A DNA stretch of 64,000 bases from WTGU01 sp965242855 (lineage in GTDB: Bacteria > Pseudomonadota > Alphaproteobacteria > UBA828), in contig OZ251509.1 of the NCBI GenBank assembly GCA_965242855.1, positions 2,418,001-2,482,000 on the forward strand, in the 5' to 3' direction. Of the stretch, positions 45,175-53,854 are shown piece after piece. A program made the position numbers and the translations under genes. The first letter of the stretch is position 1. Each line of letters opens with the position of its first letter. The notes beneath the pieces are model-generated. The model was not told the origin of the DNA. It did no database searches and saw only the letters and a program-made list of their open reading frames with translations.

Positions 45175-46578
45175 ATGCCGCCGGGGACCGCCCCCTCGCC
45201 GGACGGCGACCCGGCCCTCTCGAACTCGGGCATCGTCCAGGCGTACCGGGCGAAGACGCCGGGCTCGGCGGCGCTGGCGGCGGAGGCGGAGGCGCTCCTT
45301 CCCTCCGGAATCGTCCACGACGCGCGCTATCTCGAACCTTACGGCGTCTACGTCGCGCGGGCCGAGGGTTCGCGCAAATGGGACCGGGACGGCAACGAAT
45401 ACGTCGATTACACGGGCGGCCACGGCGCCCTTCTCCTGGGCCACGGCCACCCCGACGTCGTCGCGGCGATCCGGGAGGCGCTGCCGCTGGGCACCCATCC
45501 CGGCGCCAACCACGAGCGCGAGATCCGCTGGGCCCGGATCGTGCGCGAGATGGTCCCCTGCGCCGAGCGGGTGCGCTTCACCTCCTCCGGGACGGAGGCG
45601 ACCCACATGGCGCTGCGCCTGGCCCGCGCCCATACCGGCAAGCGCGGCATCGCGCGGTTCAAGGGCCATTTCCACGGCTGGCACGACCACATGACCTCCG
45701 GCTACACCTCGCATTTCGACGGCGCGCCGACGGCCGGCGTCCTGCCGGAGCTCGCGGCCCGCGTGGTGCTGCTGGAGCCCGGCGACCGGGAGGCTGCGCG
45801 CGCCGCCTTCGAAGCCGACGACGACATCGCCGCCGTGATCCTGGAGCCGACCGGCGGCTCTTTCGGCCTCGTGCCGCATGCGCCCGATTTCCTCGGCTTC
45901 CTGCGGGAGTTGACCGGGGAGCACGGGGCGCTGCTGATCTTCGACGAGGTGATCACGGGCTTTCGCGTTTCCCCCGGCGGCGCGCAGGCGCATTTCGGCG
46001 TCACCCCCGACATGAGCACCCATGCCAAGATCGTCGCCGGCGGCCTGCCGGGCGGCGCCGTGGCCGGGCGCAAGGCCATCCTCGACGATCTTGACTTCTC
46101 CGCGGCCAGGGAGCGCGGGCGCGAGAAAATCCAGCATCCCGGCACCTTCAACGCGAACCCGCTCTCCGCCGCCGCCGGGGCCGCCGCCCTCGCCGTCGTA
46201 CGCGATTCGGACGCCTGCGAGAGGGCCTCCGCCTTCGCCGCCGCGCTGCGGGCCGGGTTGAACGCCGTGCTGGAGGCGGAGAACGTCCCCTGGGCGGTCT
46301 ACGGCACGTTCTCGTCCTTCCACCTCTTCATGAACCCGCGCGGCCGCCCGATCGTGCCGTCCGCCTTCGACCCGCTCGACTGCGGCTACGCCGAGCTCAA
46401 GGAGCGCCCGCCGGACCTCGTCAACAAGATACGCCTCGCGATGCTGGTCAACGGCGTGGACATCCACGGCTGGCCCGGCGGCATGACCTCGGCCGCCAAC
46501 ACCGAAGGCGACCTCCGGGTCACCGTCGACGCCTTCCGCGAGACGGTCCGCATGTTGCGGCGCGAGGGGGAGTGCTGA
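45175..46578 (+). CDS. Class III PLP enzyme, glutamate-1-semialdehyde-aminomutase-like
   Basis: 467 residues. PLP fold type I: SSGTEATHMALRLARAHTG (about 137-155) binds phosphate, FDEVITGFRV carries the pyridine-binding Asp (about 257), and Lys285 in THAKIVAGGLPGGA is the Schiff-base lysine. Closest in motif to GSA aminomutase-like aminotransferases rather than to the omega-transaminases elsewhere in the window. Not a hemL candidate with certainty, since the N-terminal region differs and the neighbour is YcsF. ATG at 45175 is five bases after the YcsF-family stop; the frame is open upstream but that is shadow. Confidence 0.85.
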   Translation: MPPGTAPSPDGDPALSNSGIVQAYRAKTPGSAALAAEAEALLPSGIVHDARYLEPYGVYVARAEGSRKWDRDGNEYVDYTGGHGALLLGHGHPDVVAAIREALPLGTHPGANHEREIRWARIVREMVPCAERVRFTSSGTEATHMALRLARAHTGKRGIARFKGHFHGWHDHMTSGYTSHFDGAPTAGVLPELAARVVLLEPGDREAARAAFEADDDIAAVILEPTGGSFGLVPHAPDFLGFLRELTGEHGALLIFDEVITGFRVSPGGAQAHFGVTPDMSTHAKIVAGGLPGGAVAGRKAILDDLDFSAARERGREKIQHPGTFNANPLSAAAGAAALAVVRDSDACERASAFAAALRAGLNAVLEAENVPWAVYGTFSSFHLFMNPRGRPIVPSAFDPLDCGYAELKERPPDLVNKIRLAMLVNGVDIHGWPGGMTSAANTEGDLRVTVDAFRETVRMLRREGEC

Positions 46579-46589
46579 CGCCGCCGCGC

Positions 46590-47072
46590 CTACGGCTCGG
46601 CGCTCATCCTCCGCCCGGCTTCGATCTGCTCGGGCGTCATCAGCCCCGCCACATCATCCAGCAAGAGCGCGGCGTTGGGGTGCTTCTGCACGACCGCCAG
46701 ACGAAGCCACGCATAGGCGCGCACGAGGTCGCGGGGAACGCCCGCGCCCCGCGCGTATATCGTGCCGAGCAACACCTGCGCGTCGGCCGAGCCGGCGCGG
46801 GCCGCCTGCTCGTACCACGGCACCGCGCGCGCCGGCCGCCCCATGATCTGCCACGCCATCCCCACGCCGTAGGCGGCTTCGTGGTCGCCCGCCTCGGCGA
46901 GAGGCCGCCATTCCCTGATCGCCGCCTCGTAATCGCCCGACGCATAGGCCCGCCAGCCGCGCGCGGTGTCGGCCCGTCCCGCGTCGGGAACGGCGAGCGT
47001 CGCCAGCGCCAGCAGGCTGGCGAGGAGCGCCGCCCGCACGGCGCGGCGGCGCTGATTCTTCCCAGGCGGCAT
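46590..47072 (-). CDS. Secreted Sel1/TPR-like repeat protein
   Basis: 160 residues. A signal peptide is visible (RRRAVRAALLASLLALATLA, cleavage near GRA). The mature part has helical repeats of the Sel1 kind: YEAAIREWRPLAEAGDHEAA, VPWYEQAARAGSADAQVLLG, then RAYAWLRLAVVQKHPNAALL. Such proteins usually mediate protein contacts in the periplasm. Start at MPPGKNQRRR (47072); the frame upstream overlaps rpmG. Function unknown. Confidence 0.75.
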   Translation of the reverse strand: MPPGKNQRRRAVRAALLASLLALATLAVPDAGRADTARGWRAYASGDYEAAIREWRPLAEAGDHEAAYGVGMAWQIMGRPARAVPWYEQAARAGSADAQVLLGTIYARGAGVPRDLVRAYAWLRLAVVQKHPNAALLLDDVAGLMTPEQIEAGRRMSAEP

Positions 47073-47089
47073 CGGGTACCCGGCGGGTC

Positions 47090-47257
47090 TTATTTGATTT
47101 TCGCTTCCTTGAAGACCACGTGCTTGCGCGCGACGGGGTCGTACTTCCGAAGCGACAGCTTGTCGGCCTGGGTGCGTGGGTTCTTGCGCGTCGTGTAGTA
47201 GAACCCGGTGCCCGCCGAACTGACGAGCTTGATCAGAATGCTGTTGGCTTTGGCCAT
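47090..47257 (-). CDS. rpmG: 50S ribosomal protein L33
   Basis: 55 residues. Starts MAKANSILIKLVSSAGTGFY and ends HVVFKEAKIK. No cysteines, so the zinc-independent type. Located alone, 17 bases before the Sel1-like gene. Missed as a separate gene if only long frames are considered. Confidence 0.94.
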   Translation of the reverse strand: MAKANSILIKLVSSAGTGFYYTTRKNPRTQADKLSLRKYDPVARKHVVFKEAKIK

Positions 47258-47461
47258 CGCCGCGCGCCCCGCGGTCGCCCACCGTCTCCGTGCCGCAACC
47301 CTACCGCCTGGCCGCCCGTTGTCAAGCCCGCGCCGGGACGAGGCGCCGGCGAGGTCGGCGCGGCGGGGAAACGGGGAGTGTCGACTCCCCGGCGTTCGTC
47401 CCCGCGCATGAAGGCGGCGGTGCCCGCGAACGAGCGAGACGAAGCACGGACGCGACGAACC

Positions 47462-48082
47462 ATGCCGAGCCGCCTGGAGCTGATGATCCGCCGCGTCGAG
47501 GCGCAGCGCGCCTGCCTCGACATGGCGGCGGCGCGGATCGCGGGGCTGGACGGCGTGGTGCTGGAGCTCGGACTCGGCAACGGGCGCACCTACGACCATC
47601 TCCGCAAGCGCCTCCCCGACCGCGAGATCTTCGTCTTCGACCGCGAGGTCGCGGCCCATCCCGACTGCATCCCCGACGCGCGTCACATGCTGGTCGGCCG
47701 GTTCCAGGAGACGCTGCCCACTGCCTTCGCGCGCATCGGCGCGCCGGCCGCGCTCGTCCACGGCGACTTCGGCAGCGCCGACCCGGCGCGCGACGCCGCC
47801 CTCGCCGCCTGGCTCGGCCCCGCGCTCGCGCCCCTGGTCCGGCCCGGCGCCCTCGTCGTCGCCGACCGGGCGCTGACGACTACCCCCTGGCCGGCAGAAC
47901 CGCTGCCCCCCGGCATCGCGCCGGGAACCTACTTCATGTACCGGGTGCCTGCCTGCCCCGACGGGCCCGTGTCGGCAACGGATCGAGAGGAGAGCCCTGT
48001 CCGATGCGCCACTCGGACGGGATCGGGGCATGAGCGTGCGCCGGGACGAATCTCCCCGCCGTCCCCAGGGGCACGCGAATGA
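47462..48082 (+). CDS. Small class I SAM-dependent methyltransferase
   Basis: 206 residues. Starts MPSRLELMIRRVEAQRACLD; the SAM-binding motif I is VLELGLGNGRTYDHL (about 32-46), followed by IFVFDREVAAHPDCIP and, later, GALVVADRAL and PPGIAPGTYFMYRV. It resembles a family of alphaproteobacterial methyltransferases without a known substrate. The last 35 residues after YRVPACPDGP are low-complexity and may be read-through past the real domain end. Confidence 0.75.
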   Translation: MPSRLELMIRRVEAQRACLDMAAARIAGLDGVVLELGLGNGRTYDHLRKRLPDREIFVFDREVAAHPDCIPDARHMLVGRFQETLPTAFARIGAPAALVHGDFGSADPARDAALAAWLGPALAPLVRPGALVVADRALTTTPWPAEPLPPGIAPGTYFMYRVPACPDGPVSATDREESPVRCATRTGSGHERAPGRISPPSPGARE

Positions 48083-48132
48083 TCGGTGTTCGGATGCCGC
48101 CGAACTTCGCCGGGAACTTCGCTCCCCCGCCT

Positions 48133-49536
48133 TCAGCCCTGCCAGAGGCCCTCGCGCACGAGGTCGTTCTGGGTCGCGACGATGCTTTCGCGCAGGGTGT
48201 CGACCAGCCGGTCGATCTGGTCGCGGGTGAGGGTGAGGGGCGGCGAAAGGACGTTCATATGGCCGATCGGGCGAACCAGCAGGCCGCGGGTCTTGCAATG
48301 CCGCGTGATGCGCGCGCCGATTTCGGCGTCCTGTTCGAAGACCTCCTTCGTCTCCCGGTCCTTCACCGCCTCGACGCACATCATGAACCGTTTGCCGCGC
48401 ACGTCGCCGACGAGCGGCAGGTCCAGCAACTCCCGGAGGCGTTCCTCGAAATAGGGGCCGACGGCGCGCACGTGGCCGCAAAGGTCCTCGCGCTCCATGA
48501 TCTCGATGTTCTTGAGCGCGGCGGCGCAGGAGACGGGATGCCCCGCATAGGTGAAGCCATGGGTGAAGAGAGCGCCCTTCTCCTGCGGCACGCTGATGAC
48601 GTCGTAGATTTCGTCCGAAAACAGCGTCGCCGAATGGGGGACGTAGCCCGAGGTGAGGCCCTTGGCGGAGGTGATCACGTCCGGTACGAGATCGAACACC
48701 GGCTCGGACGCGAAGAAGTGCCCGAGGCGCCCGAAGCCCGTCACCACCTCGTCCGAGACGTAGAGCACGTCGTATTTCTCGCACACCGCCTTGGTGCGGG
48801 CGTGGTAGCCGGGCGGCGGCACGATCACCCCGCCGCCGCCCATGATCGGCTCGGCGATGAAGCAGGCGACGTTCTCGGGCCCGAGACCGAGGATCGCGTT
48901 CTCGAGGTCGGCCACCTTCTCGTCGCGGAACTCGTCCACGCTCATGCCGTCCGGGCGCCGGTAGGGATGGGGCGCCGGGATGTGATGGACGAGGCCGGGC
49001 GCCAGATCGAAGCCGATATGGTTGTTCTTCACGCCCGTCATGGTCATCGCCAGATAGGTCGAGCCGTGATAGGCGTCGGCGCGGGAGATGATCTTCTTTT
49101 TCTCCGGCTTGCCCAGGCGGTTGAAATAGAAGTGGATGATGCGGATGGCGGTGTCGTTCGCCATCGACCCGCCGGTGCCGTAGAACACGTGGTCGAGGCC
49201 GGCGGGGGCGAGGGCGGCGAGCTTGGCCGCGAGCGTGGCCGCCGGCGGCGTCGTCAGGTGGGTGAAGGTCGAATAGTAGGGAATGCGGCGCACCTGGTCG
49301 GCGATGGCCTGGGCCATCTCCTCGCGGCCGTAGCCGATATTGACGCACCACAACCCGCCGATGCCGTCGAGGTAGCGCTCGCCCTCGGCGTTGTAGACGT
49401 AGACTCCCTCGGCCTCCGCCATGATCTCGGAGCCCTCTTCCTTGAAGGTCGCGAAATCCGTCCACGGGTGGACGTTGTGGTCGCGGTCCATCCGCCACAG
49501 GCCGTCATTGTCGTACTGCTTGAAATTCGCCCTCAT
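48133..49536 (-). CDS. Class III aminotransferase (omega-transaminase type) A
   Basis: 467 residues. Starts MRANFKQYDNDGLWRMDRDH. Key residues: YGTGGSMANDTAIRI (119-133), ADAYHGST (153-160), DEVVTGFGRLG with Asp262, and Schiff-base Lys292 in TSAKGLTSGYVP. These enzymes move an amino group from beta-alanine, taurine, putrescine or similar to pyruvate or 2-oxoglutarate. GTGGS replaces the more common SSGSE/NSGSE in the phosphate loop. It is divergent from the glutathione transferase gene at 49733. Confidence 0.87.
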   Translation of the reverse strand: MRANFKQYDNDGLWRMDRDHNVHPWTDFATFKEEGSEIMAEAEGVYVYNAEGERYLDGIGGLWCVNIGYGREEMAQAIADQVRRIPYYSTFTHLTTPPAATLAAKLAALAPAGLDHVFYGTGGSMANDTAIRIIHFYFNRLGKPEKKKIISRADAYHGSTYLAMTMTGVKNNHIGFDLAPGLVHHIPAPHPYRRPDGMSVDEFRDEKVADLENAILGLGPENVACFIAEPIMGGGGVIVPPPGYHARTKAVCEKYDVLYVSDEVVTGFGRLGHFFASEPVFDLVPDVITSAKGLTSGYVPHSATLFSDEIYDVISVPQEKGALFTHGFTYAGHPVSCAAALKNIEIMEREDLCGHVRAVGPYFEERLRELLDLPLVGDVRGKRFMMCVEAVKDRETKEVFEQDAEIGARITRHCKTRGLLVRPIGHMNVLSPPLTLTRDQIDRLVDTLRESIVATQNDLVREGLWQG

Positions 49537-49732
49537 CGCGCCCTCCTCTCGCCCCGCGCAGTGCCCTCGGCCACGGGCGACCGTACTACCGCGCCCGGTG
49601 CGCGGGCGACCTTACCGCGCCCGGCCGGCGCCGGCCACCGCAACCGGAGGGCGGCGTCCGGAGCCGCTGTACAGCGGCGCGGCGGCGGTCTATGACGCGA
49701 ACGCCCGCGGGTGCCACGACGAGGAGACATCC

Positions 49733-50320
49733 ATGCAGCTCTATTCCAGCCCGGCCACGCCGTTCGGCCGGAAGGCGGCGATCGTCGCCAGAGAGCACGG
49801 CATCGCGCTCGACATCGTGAACGTGAACCCCTTCGACTCCGAGGCGCTGGAACGCCTCAATCCGGTGAAGCTCGTCCCCGTGCTGGTGCTGGACGACGGC
49901 ACCGCGCTCTACGACAGCGCCGTCATCTGCGCCTGGCTCGACGAGGCCGGTGGCGGCCCCACCCTCCACCCGGCGGCCGGGAAGTGGGACTGGCAGCGTC
50001 GCGTGGCCCTGGGCCAGGCGCTGGCGGAGACGAGCGTCGCCTGGATACTTCAGAAGCGCCTGCCCGAAGCGGAGCGGAGCGCGACGCTCATGGCGCGCTA
50101 CGACGCCCGCTGGCGGCGCATCGCGGCGCGCCTCGAGGCGGAGGCCGACGCGCTGGCAGGGGCGCCCTTCCGCATGGACCACGTCACGGCGATCTGCGGG
50201 CTCGGCCATCTCGAATTCCGCCACGCCGTCGACTGGCGGGCCGCCTGCCCGGCGCTGGCGGCTTGGTACGACGCCATGCTGGAGCGCCCGAGCGTCGCCG
50301 CGACGCGGCCTGTCGATTGA
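49733..50320 (+). CDS. Glutathione S-transferase family protein
   Basis: 195 residues. N-terminal thioredoxin-like domain MQLYSSPATPFGRKAAIVAR with PVLVLDDGTALYDSAVICAW (cis-Pro and the SNAIL-like DS glutathione-binding pair), followed by an all-helical domain. Lies in tandem with a second, different GST gene 25 bases downstream. Substrate unknown; detoxification or dehalogenation possible. Confidence 0.85.
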   Translation: MQLYSSPATPFGRKAAIVAREHGIALDIVNVNPFDSEALERLNPVKLVPVLVLDDGTALYDSAVICAWLDEAGGGPTLHPAAGKWDWQRRVALGQALAETSVAWILQKRLPEAERSATLMARYDARWRRIAARLEAEADALAGAPFRMDHVTAICGLGHLEFRHAVDWRAACPALAAWYDAMLERPSVAATRPVD

Positions 50321-50345
50321 CCTGCGCCGAACCGGAGGGGAACCC

Positions 50346-51068
50346 ATGATCGCGCTGCACTACTGGCCGACTCCCAACGGCAAGAAGGTGACTATCCTGC
50401 TCGAGGAATGCGGGATGCCTTATCGTCTCGTGCCCTGCCACATCGGACGCGGCGACCAGTTCGAGGAGGCGTTCCTGCGCATCTCCCCGAACAACCGGAT
50501 GCCGGCGATGGTGGACGACGACCCGCCCGGCGGGGGCGCGCCGATCGGCGTCTTCGAATCCGGCGCCATCATGATGTACGTCGCCGAGAAGGCGGGACGC
50601 TTCTACCCGCAGGACGTGCGCGGGCGCTACGAGGTCAACCAGTGGCTCATGTGGCAGATGGCGAACCAGGGCCCGAAATGCGGCGAGTGCGGGCATTTCC
50701 GCCGGCTCGGGAGAGACCACGGCGACCAGAGCTACGCGGTCGCCCGCTTCACCGACGAGGTCAACCGGCTCTACGGCGTCATGAACAACCGGCTCTACGA
50801 CCGGCCCTGGCTGGCTGGCGATGACTACACCATCGCCGACATGATCGCCTACCCCTGGACCGTACATTGGGAAGCCCAGGGCCAGGACCTGGGCGAGTTC
50901 GGATACCTCAAGCGCTGGTTCGAGGCGCTTTCGGAACGGGACGCGGTGAAGCGCGGCATGGCCGCCGGCGCCGACCTCCCCGAGGACCCGGACTCTCTTT
51001 CGGACGAAGAGAAGGCGCGCCGCCGCGCACTCCTTTACAACCAGCGGGCGCGGCCGGCACCGGGCTGA
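50346..51068 (+). CDS. YfcG-like (nu-class) glutathione transferase family protein
   Basis: 240 residues. The N-terminus YWPTPNGKKVTILLEE has the Thr9 and Asn11 used by YfcG-type disulfide-bond oxidoreductases, and SPNNRMPAMVD and FESGAIMMYVAEK are typical. The segment after MWQMANQGP reads KCGECGHF, so a C-x2-C pair (112 and 115) is present where related proteins do not usually have one. C-terminal basic tail. Cotranscription with the preceding GST gene is likely (25-base gap). Confidence 0.84.
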   Translation: MIALHYWPTPNGKKVTILLEECGMPYRLVPCHIGRGDQFEEAFLRISPNNRMPAMVDDDPPGGGAPIGVFESGAIMMYVAEKAGRFYPQDVRGRYEVNQWLMWQMANQGPKCGECGHFRRLGRDHGDQSYAVARFTDEVNRLYGVMNNRLYDRPWLAGDDYTIADMIAYPWTVHWEAQGQDLGEFGYLKRWFEALSERDAVKRGMAAGADLPEDPDSLSDEEKARRRALLYNQRARPAPG

Positions 51069-51083
51069 GCGCCCGGGCGCGTT

Positions 51084-52112
51084 TCAGGTGACGGGCTTCC
51101 AACCGCCGGCCGGCGCGATCTTCCTGGTCTCCGGGATCACCCCGGTGCGGAACCGCTCGATCTGCTCGAGCTGCTCGGCGAGTTCGCCGGAGGGGCATTC
51201 CAACATGCACACCGCCAGCGAGTAGCCCGCCTCGGCCAGGCGCGCGAAGTCTTCGACCACCTGCTCGGCGGTGCCGGTGCAGGTCCGCCGGGGCTGCGCT
51301 TCGGCGGCCGGGTCACCCGAGTCGACGATGCGCGCGGTGGCGGCGCACAGCATCAGGAAGTCGGACGGGGCACGGCCTTCGGACTCGAGCGTCCGGCGCA
51401 CCTCGTCCTGAAGGTCGGCGAAGCGCCCGGGCTCGGCGTGGGCATCGAGGAACAGGGGGTAGAGGCCATCGCAGAAGCGCGCCGCGCGCCGCGCGCCCCG
51501 GATCGTGTTGCCGCCGAAGACGATCGGCGGGTGCGGCCGCTGCACCGGCTTCGGATCCATCGAGACGTCGGCGAAGTCGTAATAGGCACCGTCGAAGGAC
51601 GCGAGGTCGCCGGTCCAGGAGGCCTTGTACACCTGGATGCATTCCTCCGTCCTCCTGTTGCGCTCGTCGTAGGCGATGCCGACCGCTTCGAACTCCTCGA
51701 CCATCCAGCCGACGCCTACGCCGAGCATGAGCCGGCCGCTGGAGAGGCAGTCCACGGTCATGAACTGGCGGGCGTCCGACAGCGGATGCCGGTAGGGCGC
51801 GATCAGGACGCTGGTGGCGAGCTTGAGCGTCGTCGTCCGGACGGCGACGGCGCCCATGACGACGGCGGCGTCGAGCATGTTGTGGCGGGGTTGATAGGCG
51901 CGCTGGCCGGAGCGGTTCGCGGTGTGGAAGCTTTCCGAACCCGCCGGCATGCAGACGTGGTCGGGATACCAGACGGAATGGATGCCGGCCCGCTCCGCGG
52001 CGCAGGCGACGCGCACCGGCTGCATCTCCTCGAGCGGCGTGTGGTGGAGAAACATGTTCACGTCGTCGCGGTACGACTGCCCGTGCGTGTTCGCGTAAAG
52101 CCCGATTTCCAT
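51084..52112 (-). CDS. Luciferase-like (LLM) flavin-dependent oxidoreductase A
   Basis: 342 residues, TIM-barrel of the bacterial luciferase superfamily. Motifs: HSVWYPDHVCMPAG, LKLATSVLIAPYRHPLSDAR, LGVGVGWMVEEFEAVG and IVFGGNTIRGARRAARFCDG. The cofactor may be FMN or F420; F420 is less common in alphaproteobacteria. It is divergent from the aminotransferase gene at 52281 (168 bases between). Convergent with the YfcG-like gene. Substrate unknown. Confidence 0.85.
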   Translation of the reverse strand: MEIGLYANTHGQSYRDDVNMFLHHTPLEEMQPVRVACAAERAGIHSVWYPDHVCMPAGSESFHTANRSGQRAYQPRHNMLDAAVVMGAVAVRTTTLKLATSVLIAPYRHPLSDARQFMTVDCLSSGRLMLGVGVGWMVEEFEAVGIAYDERNRRTEECIQVYKASWTGDLASFDGAYYDFADVSMDPKPVQRPHPPIVFGGNTIRGARRAARFCDGLYPLFLDAHAEPGRFADLQDEVRRTLESEGRAPSDFLMLCAATARIVDSGDPAAEAQPRRTCTGTAEQVVEDFARLAEAGYSLAVCMLECPSGELAEQLEQIERFRTGVIPETRKIAPAGGWKPVT

Positions 52113-52280
52113 GGCGCTGCCTCCCTCTCCTTCGCCGCCTTCGCCGACGGCCGGCGATTATGCCGCGTGCGCGCTCCCCGGTCATGCCCGCGTTCCACCG
52201 ACACCATGACTCGCCGCCGCCGGTCGGCTAGCATCCGGGCGAACGCCGCGCGACGGCGCAACCGCGCAAGGGAGGGAGCG

Positions 52281-53693
52281 ATGGCGGAACACGCCATGAC
52301 CAATCTCAGCCTCGAACAGATGGACGTGGACAGCACGCTCCACCCGTTCACCCCGATCGTCGAGCACGAGAAGACCGGCCCGCACATCATCACCGGCGGC
52401 GAGGGCATCTACGTCACCGACAACAAGGGCGACACCTACATCGACGCCATGGCCTCGCTCTTCTGCGTCAACGCCGGTTACGGGCGGCGCGCGATCTGCG
52501 ACGCCATCGCCGAGCAGGCGAGGCGCTTCCCCTATTTCCACACCATGGCGGGGCACGCCCACGAGCAGCAGATCAGGCTGAGCGACCGGCTCCTGGACCT
52601 GCTGCCCGATTCGATGTGCCGCCTCCTCTACGCCAGCTCCGGCTCGGAGGCGAACGACGCCAACGTCAAGCTCGCCTGGATGTACCAGCGCTGCCGCGGC
52701 AAGCCCGAGAAGCGCAAGATGATCGGGCGCCGGATGGGCTATCACGGGGTCACCGGGATCGCCACCAACCTCTCCGGCCTGCCGGTCATGCACGAGGCCT
52801 TCGGGCTGCCCCTGCCGGGCTTCCTGCACACCGAGAAGGGCCACTACTACTGGGAGGCCGCCGCCGGCGAGAGCGAGCGCGATTTCTCCCGGCGCATGGC
52901 GGCGGAACTCGAGGCCCTGATCCTGCGCGAGGGGCCGGAGACCGTCTGCGCCTTCATCGCCGAGCCGGTGATGGGCGCCGCCGCCTGCGTGGCACCGCCG
53001 GAGGGCTATTTCGAGGAGATCCAGAAGGTCCTCAAGCGGCACGACGTGCTCTTCATCGCCGATGAGGTGATCACCGGCTTCGGCCGCCTCGGCAACTGGT
53101 TCGCGACCGAGCGCTACGATCTCGCGCCCGACCTGATGACCCTCTCCAAGGGCATCACCAGCGCCTACGTGCCGCTTTCCGCCTCGGCGATCTCGGAGCA
53201 GGTGTGGGAGGTGCTGCGCGAGGGGTCGAAGGACATCCCGGTCTTCGCCCATGGGCACACGGCGAGCGCCCATCCGCTCGCCTGCGCCGCGGCCAACGCG
53301 AACCTGGCCCTGATGGAGCAGGAGAACATGGTGGAGAACGCCGATACGGTCGGCGCCTACTTCAAGGAACAGCTGGGCGAGCGCGTCGGCGGCCATCCGT
53401 TGATGGGCGAGATTCGCGGCGACGGGCTGATGATCGCGGTCGAGCTGGTCGCGAACAAGGAGACGAAGGAACAGCTCGACCTGGAGTGGGACTGCTCGCA
53501 CCGGCTGTTCGATCTCTGCCTGGAGGAGAAGCTCATCACGCGCGGCTTCTTCGGCCACAACTCCACGTCCTTCGCGCCGCCGCTCACCATCACCCGCGGC
53601 CAGGTGGACGACGTGGTGGACCGCTTCTCCCGCGCCCTCGACAAGCTCACGACCGCACTCCGTCAGGATTACGGCTGGAGCCCGCCGGCGTAA
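52281..53693 (+). CDS. Class III aminotransferase (omega-transaminase type) B
   Basis: 470 residues. Starts MAEHAMTNLSLEQMDVDSTL, preceded by AGGGAGGGAG. Key residues: YASSGSEANDANVKLAW (118-134), RMGYHGVTGIATNL, ADEVITGFGRLG (Asp261) and Schiff-base Lys290 in LSKGITSAYVP. The C-terminus contains NSTSFAPPLTITRGQVDDVV. Clearly a paralogue of the enzymes at 48133 and 54905. Confidence 0.88.
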   Translation: MAEHAMTNLSLEQMDVDSTLHPFTPIVEHEKTGPHIITGGEGIYVTDNKGDTYIDAMASLFCVNAGYGRRAICDAIAEQARRFPYFHTMAGHAHEQQIRLSDRLLDLLPDSMCRLLYASSGSEANDANVKLAWMYQRCRGKPEKRKMIGRRMGYHGVTGIATNLSGLPVMHEAFGLPLPGFLHTEKGHYYWEAAAGESERDFSRRMAAELEALILREGPETVCAFIAEPVMGAAACVAPPEGYFEEIQKVLKRHDVLFIADEVITGFGRLGNWFATERYDLAPDLMTLSKGITSAYVPLSASAISEQVWEVLREGSKDIPVFAHGHTASAHPLACAAANANLALMEQENMVENADTVGAYFKEQLGERVGGHPLMGEIRGDGLMIAVELVANKETKEQLDLEWDCSHRLFDLCLEEKLITRGFFGHNSTSFAPPLTITRGQVDDVVDRFSRALDKLTTALRQDYGWSPPA

Positions 53694-53854
53694 GCACAGG
53701 CGCTCGACCGCCGACCGCCATTCGTTTCGCCTGCCCCGACCGGGCGGGCGGAACGGACGGGCGGTGGCGGGCGGCGTAAGGAATGTAATTACAATTTCCG
53801 GTGGTCACCGTAGCACTGCACCGATGAATCCCGCTCGGATTTCAGTTTCAGCGG

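Noticed and set aside
53784..53793. Palindrome TGTAATTACA after aminotransferase B
   Set aside because: A single 10-base palindrome in an AT-richer spacer; no second copy or link to a regulator, so an operator cannot be supported.
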